Part shown: piece after piece, positions 45,838 through 55,025 of the stretch
Position numbering within the stretch: the stretch's first letter is position 1
Layout: every line of letters starts with the position of its first letter
Source of the DNA: Dipteris shenzhenensis
Lineage: Eukaryota > Polypodiophyta > Polypodiopsida > Gleicheniales
Strand: one strand, 5' to 3'
DNA length: 64,000 nt
NCBI GenBank assembly: GCA_047967505.1
Contig: CM106541.1
The notes under the pieces: generated by a model
Databases searched by the model: none
The model's input: the letters and a program-made list of their open reading frames with translations, nothing else
What the model was told of the DNA's origin: nothing
Position numbers and translations under genes: made by a program

Positions 45838-46558
45838 TGTTAGATATCAATGCTCCACTCTCGTATAACTACGTGGGAACCAACTAACTCTACTTGTAAG
45901 CCCCCAATATGAGGAGAAGGCATTTGAGTAGCTCAATTATCCGATAGGTCCTGGTTTGGACACCACATGGGGGCCATGTGTGGCCTGATGGCTGGACGGC
46001 TTCAGATAGAGTTGGCACACTGCCAACTAGCTACATGCAAGTGCAGGAAGGCATCCCATGACTGACCGCACTGAGGGTAGATGGAGCATTTCTTGAGGCA
46101 GCCCACTCTCGAGTTACGGGGCTCGTTTGGAGCCCCAGATTTTCTTGGATGGCTCTAGGCTAAACGGAGACCGTAGGCTAGTTGCTCTATTTTGCGCCAC
46201 GGTTCTAACGTGTGGTCAGTGGCCTATTTTGGGACTGACCTCCAACCGGCCATTTTGGGTCGACTGGGTTGGTCTCCCAATTGGATCTACTCGTGGCTAT
46301 ATAAAAGCAAGCCCATGAAGCCCACATTGATCACTAGCTATAGTAACCCTGATTCCTTAGCATCCAACCTCCGTCCTCTACTATTTCCAGCATGCCATCG
46401 AAGCTTCTCACACAAGAGCGCACGGCTAGGAGGCAGCGCCATCTATTGTATCAGTTTTACAGTAATCAAATTTTTGATTATCCATACTATCTGCTTTTCT
46501 CTCTTGCATACGAGATCCTGTTATCTCTTGAGCACAGACGTCGTATTGTTTTCTTATA
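45838..46558 (+). mobile_element. LTR of another retroelement (721 bp)
   Basis: It begins TGTTAGATATCAATGCTCCA and ends at the primer site at 46559. It contains a TATA box at 46297-46308, about 250 bp from its end. The first 28 bases resemble the Cp1 LTR start but the remainder does not. Its end (CTTATA) is not the usual CA, so the true end may be a few bases earlier. No second copy is in the window. Confidence 0.7.
46297..46308 (+). promoter_or_regulatory. TATA box of the 45.8-kb LTR
   Basis: CTATATAAAAGC, a strong plant TATA context, lies in the second half of the LTR as in typical LTR promoters. Confidence 0.7.
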
Positions 46559-46570
46559 TGGTATCAGAGC
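46559..46570 (+). other. Primer binding site (initiator tRNA-Met type)
   Basis: An exact TGGTATCAGAGC, continuing TTGGGCTC, immediately to the right of the 721-bp LTR. It shows the element reads to the right. Confidence 0.9.
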
Positions 46571-47290
46571 TTGGGCTCTAGCAAGAAGATTTGGTAGTGT
46601 GTTTCTATTTGCGAGCAGATTGTGAGAAGCGACTGACTAGCATTGCTATATAATGATGCTATGGGTTAAAACCCGAACCTCACGACGTGGTGCTTTCTTT
46701 AGCAATCTCTATTGTAAGAAAAGCTGTAATCTCTCATCCCACCTATATCCGATGACCTCCCACTCTATTCTCCACTCCTTACCACTACTCACCCCTCTCC
46801 TAACACTTGTGCTCCCTCTCCACCCTTCTCCCTCTTTGCTTGTGTGAAAAGAAATTTTTCAAGAAGGTGAGTCTCTTTGAACAATATAGGTTCGTTTTTT
46901 GTGAGATTTCATTTTGTGAGTATTGAAGCATGTTTCTCCTTGTATTGTGAAGGCTATGTGATAGTTTTCATGCTTGATTTCAAAGGATTGAAGACAAAAA
47001 ACGAGATTTTGTGAAAGAAAAAAGACTCACCTCTTCTAGTCTTTTTTGTATTTCTCTTCCTTCTCTTTCTCCTTGTCTCCTCAATCCAATCTCTTTGAGA
47101 AGTTGCTTCTTTAAACTTCTCCTTCCTCTAACGAGTTATTTGAAAAATGGTATGTTTCCTCTCTTTTGTAGGGCTAGTCTACTACAAAACACCGAGCAGG
47201 ACTATTCCAGGTAAGAAAGTGCTTCCTATTTTTTCCTTTTGTTATTTTTGTTATTTGCATTGGCGTGCAGCTAGCACCTTAAGCGCTAGC
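46571..47290 (+). other. Leader of the 45.8-kb LTR element, no ORF
   Basis: Pyrimidine-rich sequence without a meaningful frame. A short stretch at about 47168-47212 is flanked by splice-like TTTTGTAG and GTAAGAAA, so a spliced leader is conceivable but not shown. Confidence 0.35.
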
Positions 47291-49480
47291 TGTAGTGATG
47301 GGTATAGGAACCCTCTCTTCCCCTCTTTTCCCTCTTCTTTTCCTCTTTTCTCCTCTTCCTTCTCTTCTTTTTCCCCTCTTTCAATCTCTTTTCCCCTCTT
47401 CTTTTTCCCCCTCTTTTAATCTCTTTTTCCCTCCTTTCCTTCTCTTATTTTTTTCATCTTTTAATCTCTTTTCCCCTCTTCTTTTTTTCCCCTCTTTCAA
47501 TCTCTTTTTCCCTCCTTCTCCTTCTCCTTCTCCTTCAATCTTTCAATCTCTTTCCCCCTCTTCCAATCTCTTTTCCTTTCCCTCTTCTTCTTTCTTTCCC
47601 CCCCTCTTTCCCCTCTTCCAATCTCTTTTCCTTTCCCTCTTCTTCCTCTTTTCCTCCCTCTTTCCCCCCCTCTTTCCCCTCTTTCATGCTCATGCTCTTA
47701 TGCTCATGCATAATCATAAGCATAAGTATGAGCAAATGTCTCTTTCTCTTATGTTCATGCATAAGCATAAGCATGAGCATATGTCTCCTTCTCGTATGCT
47801 TATGCTTATGCTTGAGCATATGTCTTCTCTTATGCATAAGCATAAGCATAAGCATACGAGAAGGAGACATATGCTCATGCTTATGCTTGTGCATGAGCAT
47901 AAGAGAAGGAGACATATGCTCATGCATCAGCATGAGCATATGTCCCTTTCTCCTTCTCCTTCTCCTTCTCCTTCTCTTTTCCTCTTTCCCCTCTTTGAAT
48001 CTCTTTTCCTGTTTTCCTCCCTCTTTTCCCCCTCTTTCCCCTCTTTCATGCTCATGCATAAGCATAAGCATAAGCATAAGAGAATGAGACATATGCTCAT
48101 GCTTATGCTTATGCTCATGCTCATGCTTATGCTTATGCTCATGCATAAGCATAAGCATAAGCATAAGCATAAGAGAAGGAGACATATGCTCATGCTTATG
48201 CTTATGCTTATACATGAGCATATGTCTCTTTTTCCCTCTTTCCTTTCCCTCTTCTTCTCTCTTTTCTTCCCTCTTTCCCCTCTTCCAATCTCTTTTCCTT
48301 TCCCTCTTCTTCCCCTTTGCCTCCCTCTTTTCCTCCCTCTTTCCCATCTTTCATGCTCATGCATAAGCATAAGCATAAGCATGAGCATATGTCTCTTTCT
48401 CTTATGCTCATGTATAAGCATAAGCATGAGCATATGTCTCCTTCTCTTATGCTTATGCATGAGCATATGTCTCTTTTTCCCTCTTTCCTTTCCCTTTTCT
48501 TCTCTCTTTCCCCCCCTCTTTCCCCTCTTCCAATCTCTTTTCCTTTCCCTCTTTTTCCTCTTTTCCTCCCTGTTTTCCCCCCTCTTTCCCCTCTTTCATG
48601 CTCATGCATAAGCATAAGCATAAGCATGAGCATATGTCTCTTTCTCTTATGCTCATGCATAAGCATAAGCATAAGCATATGTCTCCTTCTCTTATGCTTA
48701 TGCTTATGCATGAGCATATGTCTCCTCTTAAGCATAAGCATAAGCATAAGCATAAGAGAAGGAGACAAGTGCTCATGCTCATGCTTATGCTTATGCATGA
48801 GCATATGAGAAGGAGACATATGCTCATGCATAAGCATGAGCATATGTCTCCTTCTCCTTCTCCTTCTCCTCTTTTCCTCTTTCCCCTCTTTGAATCTCTT
48901 TTCCTCTTTTTCTTCCTCTTTTCCCCCCTCTTTCCCCCCTTTCATGCTCATGCTCTTATGCTCATGCATAAGCATAAGCATAAGCATATGTCTCCTTCTC
49001 TTATGCTCATGCATAAGCATAAGCATGAGCATATGTCTCCTCTTATGCACAAGCATTAGCATAAGCATAAGAGAAGGAGACATATGCTCCTACTTATAAG
49101 AGAAGGAGACATATGCTCATGCATAAGCATGAGCATATGTCTCCTTCTCCTTTTCCTTCTCCTTCTTCTTCTCCTTCTCCTTCTCCTCTTTTCCTCTTTC
49201 CCCTCTTTGAATCTCTTTTCCTCTTTTCCTCCCTCTTTTTCCCCTCTTTCCCCTCTTTCATGCTCATGCTCTTATGCTCATGCATAAGCATAAGCATATG
49301 TCTCTTTCTCTTATGCTCATGCATAAGCATAACCATGAGCATATGTCTCCTTCTCTTATGCTTATGCATGAGCATATGTCTCCCTCTTTCAATCTCTTTT
49401 TCACTTTCTCTCCCTCTTTTCCCTCTTTTCCCTCTTTTCCTTCTCTCATGAGCATGTCTCATTTTCCTCTTTCGATCATA
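47291..49480. repeat. Complex array of ATAAGC/GCTTAT hexamers and C/T-rich spacers
   Basis: About 2.2 kb. From about 47680, blocks of the hexamer ATAAGC (with ATGAGC variants) alternate with their reverse complement (GCTTAT, GCTCAT). The blocks are punctuated by ATATGTCTCCTTCTC or ATATGTCTCTTTCTC and separated by C/T tracts (CTTTCCCCTCTTTCAT, CAATCTCTTTTCC). A higher-order unit starting TCTTTCATGCTCATGC recurs at about 47683, 48042, 48349, 48594, 48941 and 49256. Because the period is six, all frames encode dipeptide repeats (His-Lys, Met-Leu, Ser-Ile). The many open frames there are not genes. The 47291-47680 part is C/T-rich only. Confidence 0.93.
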
Positions 49481-49565
49481 AGCATATGTATTTGCCTATG
49501 CCTATGCCTATGCCTGCTTACGTTTGTTTTTTCTTTTTTGTTTTCGTGTTTGTGTCTACATTAGA

Positions 49566-51248
49566 CATGGGATCACGTCGCACGTCCGATGAGTACGGAC
49601 AGCCTTGTAGGAGGAGAAATCATGATCTCTATGCTCTAGAGGACTTTGATTCCTCTCAGGTGACACTTGAGGGGACTACCCCTAGCCGACTCCTCTCAAA
49701 CGTAGCACTGCAACTACCCCTGGTCTGACTCCTCTCGGACCTAGCACTACAACTACCCCTAGTCCGACTCCTCTCGAACATAGCACTATGACTACCTCTT
49801 GGACCAGGGGACTATGACTCCTCTTGGACCTAGCACTGCGACTCTACCTGACTCCTCTCAGATGTAGCACTGTGACTACCCCTCGGGGAACTCCTTTGCT
49901 AGCAGTAGATGGCTTTGTTGGGAGTTCCGACGAGTTTGTAGCGCAGATGACCGATGAGGAGGCAGCGAGATTCTTCTCTTTGCTATCTCAGAGGACCTCA
50001 GTAATTCCCTCTCCTACACCGATGGTTGGACCTACTGCCCAGCCATCCCCTCGTGCCCCGTCGATCAAGGGATCATCACCTGCACATGCCTATCGTAAGG
50101 AAAGGAAAAGTAGGAGGGGCTGCTTATGTTGTGATGACTCGAGAGATATAGACGAGTCAGCACACTCACATCCCTACAGGTCTCCACTTGGTCTTGAGAC
50201 AAAGTATCAGTCACGTCCCTTGCCCTCTCCTACTCTCACTGCTACTCATTGCTCTGAAAGCACTCGCACAGCTTCCACTCCTTCTAACTCTGCCACTACC
50301 ATCAATCCTCCTTACCCAATCGAGGATTTCTCCTATCAAATCACAGCTTCCGGAGAGATAATAGAAGATAGAAAGGGCAAAGCAGTGATGGCCACCATGA
50401 GGCGATTGATGAGCCATCACTTCAAGAGCGGCATTGCTACCGATTGGTGGTATCAAGATGACCAAAAGAAGCAGCCGGTCATTGATGAATTAAAACAAAA
50501 ATACCCTAACCCACCAAATTGGGAGTTTAATGAGAATTATATGCGAGAGCACATGGGTTTGGTCTTGAAGCATCGTAGATCAACCTTGCGTACTTCCATC
50601 ACAAAGGGGATGGCTAAACCCAGCTGGGCAGACAAAGCTGATTGGAAGTTCTTCAAGAAGCAAAATAGGGACTATCTTGAAATGTTTGAGGGTCAGAGGA
50701 GGGCTGTGAGGAGACGACTGGACACCATAGGTATTCACACTTTGGTGTAGGCAGATGGTTGGCGTTCGAGGCAACTGTGGTAAGTCTACTTCTTCTCATT
50801 TAATGTATTGGTCTATTTGTCTTACTACATATTACATGCACTTTATCTAACTCTAACTCTCATAAATTGGATCCACAGCAAGCTACGATGCATCGTCTTC
50901 CTATAGATGTAGAGACGCGACACACGTTTTGTATAGGAACAAAGCCGTGGTTTATTGAGCAAGAGGCAATGGGAGCGACGGTCGACTAGGCTGAGGTGGC
51001 TGCTCACATGGTATAAGTCTACTCCTACTTGTAATCTCACTTTTTAAATTGTTTTATTCTTTAAGTTCCAATCTAATTTTCAATTTATATGGTTCAGTCT
51101 TAGGGTCAAAGCTCGAGCGTCCCATCACCAAAGGCGAGTGATCACCAGGGCCAGCGATTAGATGCAGACGAGGGTCAAGGAGATGGCGCAGCTCACGAGG
51201 ACCAAGGATTAGGCCAACAAGATAAGGACGAGGATGAGGACGATTCGA

Positions 51249-51256
<8 letters not shown>
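49566..51256 (+). pseudogene. Spliced ORF of unknown family in the 45.8-kb element, broken by TAG stops
   Basis: An ATG at 49566 (MGSRRTSDEYGQPCRRRNHD) opens a frame that soon ends in a diverged repeat of about 48 bp (CGACTCCTCTCRRACNTAGC, 49685-49905). The main frame (about 49870-50779) has a Pro/Ser-rich part and a basic domain with HRRSTLRTSITKGMAKPSW and FFKKQNRDYLEMFEGQRRAV. GTAAGT at 50780 and CACAG at 50874-50878 bound an intron, although the frame does not carry across cleanly. The next exon (50879-51010) is joined in phase 0 by GTATAAG..TTCAG to an acidic C-terminal exon (51098-51256, ending DKDEDEDDSNE). Three in-frame TAGs (50748, about 50986, 51101) sit where Gln would fit. The basic part recalls plant En/Spm-type (Transposase_24) proteins, but this is a weak resemblance. 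Could instead be a captured host gene. Confidence 0.45.
49685..49905. repeat. Degenerate repeat of about 48 bp (ACTCCTCTCGGACCTAGCAC)
   Basis: Four to five diverged copies of GACTCCTCTCGGACCTAGCACTACAACTACCCCT-type sequence. It lies in the 5' part of the ORF and would encode Thr/Pro/Ser-rich repeats in one frame. Confidence 0.75.
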
Positions 51257-51280
<24 letters not shown>

Positions 51281-51282
51281 CA
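51254..51282. repeat. (TAG)n microsatellite
   Basis: About nine TAG/AGT units starting exactly at the stop codon of the acidic exon. Confidence 0.9.
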
Positions 51283-51501
51283 GTTTGCATATACTTCGCC
51301 ATGTATGTCATTTTGTATATCTGCTCGTTTGAGCAATTTTATATCACCCTTTTCGAAAGGGTAATTTTGTAACAAACAATGTTGTATATGTTCGACATGT
51401 ATATGCTTTTGTTGCTCGATCATTTCATTTGAGCGATTTTGTATCACCCTTTTCACGAAGAAAATTTTGTAATAATTTTTTTTTTTTGTAATTACATTAA
51501 G

Positions 51502-51567
51502 AAAAAACATTAGTGGGGCAAAACAGGGCTTGCTATGGCCCTGTTTAGCCCCACTAATGCTTTTTTT
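51502..51567. repeat. Foldback (long hairpin) with CACTA-like arms
   Basis: The arms (51502-51529 and 51538-51567) pair over about 28 bases with one mismatch and one gap around an 8-base loop (TTGCTATG). The core is CATTAGTGGGGC..AACAGGGC and its complement. Each arm contains CACTAATG when read outwards, followed by a T run, as at termini of CACTA-type DNA transposons. Confidence 0.85.
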
Positions 51568-51581
51568 AAAATTCTGTTAAT

Positions 51582-51680
51582 CGTCGCTATATAGTGACGT
51601 TTACCAATGTCGCTATATAGCGACGATTATCAGTGTCACTATATAGTGACGTTTATCAGCATTGCTATATAGCAACCATT
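51582..51680. repeat. Tandem palindromes (GTCGCTATATAGCGAC type)
   Basis: Four units about 26-28 bp apart with the palindromic core CGCTATATAGYG and spacers RTTWNCARYRT. This resembles subterminal repeats of plant CACTA transposons. The neighbouring foldback supports that idea, but no complete transposon end pair was found. Confidence 0.8.
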
Positions 51681-51947
51681 CTTTTCCGATGCTTTTAACG
51701 ACTTTAATAACGATGTTTGCGCTCGTTAAAAAAAAAATTAATGTAAAAAGTGTCGGTATTTTCATCGAAAAGGACATCTACATTCATGGCTCTTATTCTC
51801 TTTGGTTGTTTTTTGGATCTTCCTGGGACTCGCTTTCATTTCATGCTTCTGTATTTCCATTTTTGTTTCTTCTATACATCCTTATTTATATTTGTGCACT
51901 TCTCCCTGTGAAATTTATTTGTCACTTTGTTTTCATGCTCATAGTCA

Positions 51948-52722
51948 TTTGAAGTCAAATACCAAACAATCCTTTATTGATCTCATCCCTTCTTTTGATA
52001 CAATTGTAGGAACATTTGCATTAACTATCACAATGGTGATAGAGTGTCCAAAATCTTCAAATCCATCTATTCCTAAGAGAACATCACTCATTGATGCACT
52101 TTCTATGGATTTCATAACTCCACAGTTTTTTCAAACTCCTGTACTCCTGAGAGAACATCGCTCATTGACATGTTGTGCATGATTTCCACAATTCCACCAC
52201 TTTGTTTGACTCCAAGACCTTTATCATCCATGCTTGATAAGATATTAGTTTGAAAATATTTTCCCAAGTTCTCAATGTGCATGAATTCATCCACTCTAGA
52301 TAATGCATCACTTGTGAAATCTTTTTCTTTTTTAGTACCAATGAAATCATCGACTCCTCATAAGATAGTTGAGTGCATTGGAATCATCTATCTCTGAAGG
52401 GATAGAGCTTGGCACATTGGCATATTCTTTCAGTTCTTTGATATTGTAGTATATTATGTTTATCATTGAAAACCACATGCCTCTTTCCAATCTTCAAAAG
52501 CTGCATGCTCCATCTCAAATCCTTACCTACCTCATGGTAGGAACCATCCAATGAGATTGACTTATCATCCATAGCATCATCTATAACTTTTTGAAACCTC
52601 ATCTGCACAAATGTCCACTATTCCACTTGTTCAAATCCCAAGACTTGACCTTCACTATGTTATTATTTGCAAATGTTATCATTTGTAAATTATCTCCCAC
52701 TCTAAAATCCAAATATTTGCAC
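51948..52722 (-). pseudogene. Unrecognised coding remnant, part 2 (left of the LINE)
   Basis: The minus strand from the LINE target site (52722) leftwards reads as protein in shifting frames. It begins KYLDFRVGDNLQMITFANNN, then FQKVIDDAMDDKSISLDGSY, LLKIGKRHVVFNDKHN, YANVPSSIPSEIDDSNALNY, GVDDFIGTKKEKDF, DALSRVDEFMHIENLGK, SMSDVLSGVQEFEK and SMSDVLLGIDGFED, ending near 51948. A short motif of the type D-x-L-x-G-V-x-E-F recurs four times. It continues the frame of 59482-59814 across the LINE. Two frameshifts and a TGA interrupt it. I recognise no family; it may be a host gene or a transposon protein. Confidence 0.5.
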
Positions 52723-52739
52723 CTCACCTGAGCAACGAA

Positions 52740-53412
52740 AAGGCTGAGCTGCTGCTCCTCCCCATTCCCCTGCTGCTCCCCCTCCCTCAGCCCGTCCCTC
52801 CCTCTCTCCCCTCAGCCTGTCCCTCGCCCCCTCCCCCTTCCTGCTGCTCCACCCCCTCCCCCTGCCTGTCCCTCGTCCCCTCCCCCTGCCTTTCCGCCCC
52901 CTCCCCCCTGTTGTTCCGCCCCCTCTCCCTGCTTCCACCCCCTCCCCCTGCTGTTCCGCCCCCTCTCCCTGCTTCCGCCCCCTCCCCCCTGCTGTTCCGC
53001 CCCCTCCCCCTGCCTTTCCGCCCCCTCCTCCTATTCCGCCCCCTCCTCCCCCTGCTTGCCCTTCGCCTCCCCCCTGCTGTTCTGCCCCCTCCCTGCTGTT
53101 ATGCCCCCTCCCTGCCTGCTCTCCCGCCCCCTCTCTTCCTCTCAGCCCTCCCCCTACCTCTCAGCCTGCTCCCCCCTGCCTCCTCCCTGCTTTTCCGCCC
53201 CCTCCCCCCCCACCTCTCCTCCCCTTCCCTTCTCTCCTTCCTCTCCCTCTCCCTCTTCTTCTTCTCCACTCCCTCTCAGCCCTCCCCTCCAGCGCCCCCT
53301 CCCTCCCTCTCAGCTTGCCCCTTTCCCCTCTCAACCCCTCTCCTCCTTCCCTCCCCTTCCCCCCTACTTCCTCCTTGCCTCCTTTCCCCTCCTTCTACCC
53401 CCTTTTCTCCCG
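52740..53412. repeat. C/T-rich repeat region in the LINE 5' untranslated region
   Basis: Irregular repeats of CCCCCTCCCCCTGCTGTTCC and TTTCCGCCCCCTCC type. The long Pro/Leu-rich frame crossing it (52911-53450) is composition-driven. In L1 elements this position holds the internal promoter, so G/C-rich repeats are plausible regulatory sequence; that is inference. Confidence 0.85.
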
Positions 53413-53425
53413 TAGCTTTTTTGGA

Positions 53426-55025
53426 ATGGAAGGAGCCTTTAATTTGTTAGAGTCGGCCTCCTCACCCCGATTGGTGATGGATACCCCGTCAGCCAATCCT
53501 ACTCCACCTCCACCGGCCGTGAAAACTATCACTTTCTCTAAAGACGAGTTGCAGCAGCTCAAGAAGGATGTAGAGATTGAATGCTCTACCACGTTGCTAG
53601 CATGCATCTTCGGGTCTCACCCCTCTAGATCCCAAGCCAGAGACTGGATGCTTGCAGCTCTCCCCCCAGACCTCACTCCTCGATTGTTAGATGTCCGTCT
53701 TCTAGGACGAGGTTTTTTCTAGGTTGTTTTTGACACTCCAGAGGTTGCGAGCACTGTGCTCAAGGTTGAGTCTTTACACCTGGGACACAGGAAGATCTTC
53801 TTTGAAGCCTTTCACATTGGTTTCGACCCAGTAGAGGCAGATAAGAAAATCTTCTTGCTCTTCATCAGGTTCCCCGGGCTTCCCCAGGTTTACCATTGAC
53901 TTCTTTCTGTTATTAAGGAGCATTTTGGTGTAGTTGCTGAGATCCCACCCCTCCCTGGTGGGTTGCCATTGACTGCAGCAGAGGCAAGCAAGGCTGATGG
54001 GGTTCCTAGAGTTAGGGTCCTTTGCAAGGATCCTAACCTCAAGATGGATCACGTTATGATCCAGCACCCGGATGGTTCCTTTTTTCGCCAGAGAGTGGAG
54101 ATTTCAGGCAGGCAGGACCAGTGCAGGATTTGCAGGACCTCAGTACACTTTTCCAGGGATTGCCCCAGGAAGAAGAAAAGGCCCAAGAAGCCCTCTGGTA
54201 CAGCTACCGCCCCAGGGCATCGACAGGGGGGACAGGGGGGTGAATTAGACCCTGCACTTGCCCCTCGACCTCGACAGAGGGGTGGTACAGGTCTAGCTCT
54301 TGCTCCTCGTCCTTCGCTTGGCAGTCCTCCTTAGTTAGGTGGTGGTACAGGTCCAGCACCTATTCCTCGGCCTCGACAGGGGGGTGGTATAGGTCCTTCA
54401 CCTGCTCCTCGAGCCCCACCTCCCTCAGGCACACGCGACGCTCTACAGTGGGTTCCAGTATGTGTGTAGGTCCCTCCTTCAGTTCACGAGGGTACCTTAG
54501 TAGACTCTGCTTCACCTCGAGCTGTCCCTCCTGTCTCACCTTGCACAGTCCGAGACGTTGAAGCTTCGACCTCCTCCCCAGTTGTAGCTTCTTCCTTAGA
54601 TCCAGCTGTGCCAGATGCTCCTCTTGAGGTAGGAGAGATCTCCGCGGCTGGGCAGACACAGGATAGAGAGCTTTCCTCACTTCCTCCCTTGGATAGGGGG
54701 AAGGGGATAGCTTACACTTTTGATCCTCTTCCCTCACAAGGGATCCTTCGCACTCCGGTTGCTCCACAGGAACTCGTTTTCAGCCTTGGCAGAGAGTTTA
54801 GATTTCCCAAAGGAGGAGTTTGTGCCCACTACTTTTGGGGAGCCAGTGGTCGGTTTTCTTATTGACAGGGCTTCTTCTTCAGGTGCCAGGATTCTTTCCC
54901 CTATTGATTTTCCACCACTTGGTTCCATCCCTCCCTCCTCGAGCAGGAGGTCTTCCCCTGTTGAGGGGTTTTTTTCTGCCACTAGGTCGGGTAAGGTGTT
55001 CCACTCTACATCCTCCCGTCGATGA
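53426..55025 (+). pseudogene. LINE ORF1 (nucleic-acid binding, CCHC zinc knuckle)
   Basis: Starts at ATG 53426 (MEGAFNLLESASSPRL). The N-terminal half has features of the plant LINE ORF1/DUF4283 type (SQARDWMLAALPPDLTPRLL, then KIFFEAFHIGFDPVEADKK and RFPGLPQVYH). It is followed by an intact zinc knuckle CRICRTSVHFSRDC (about 54121-54162) with a basic tail KKKRPKKPSG. A Pro/Arg-rich C-terminal region then includes repeated ALAPRPRQ-like segments. In-frame TAG at 53720, 54334 and about 54466 and a TGA near 53898 break it. A frameshift near 54780-54830 leads to the last frame, which ends at TGA 55023-55025, overlapping the ORF2 start. ORF1 protein coats the element's RNA in intact relatives. 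Confidence 0.82.

Noticed and set aside
47170-47300. Small CACTA-type element bounded by CTACTACAAAACACC and GCGCTAGCTGTAGTG
   Set aside because: The two ends are not inverted copies of each other and no 3-bp target duplication is visible.
47295-48611. Frame of 438 codons on the plus strand (and frames of up to 291 codons on the minus strand)
   Set aside because: Created by the six-base repeat and C/T tracts, which leave all frames free of stops; only dipeptide and Phe/Ser/Pro runs, no protein features.
47680-49480. CRISPR-like array of repeats and spacers
   Set aside because: Repeats have period six and variable blocks, with spacers that are themselves C/T repeats; the genome is a plant's.
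52911-53450. 179-codon Pro/Leu-rich frame upstream of LINE ORF1
   Set aside because: Lies in the C/T repeat region of the LINE 5' end; the true ORF1 start is the ATG at 53426 in another frame.
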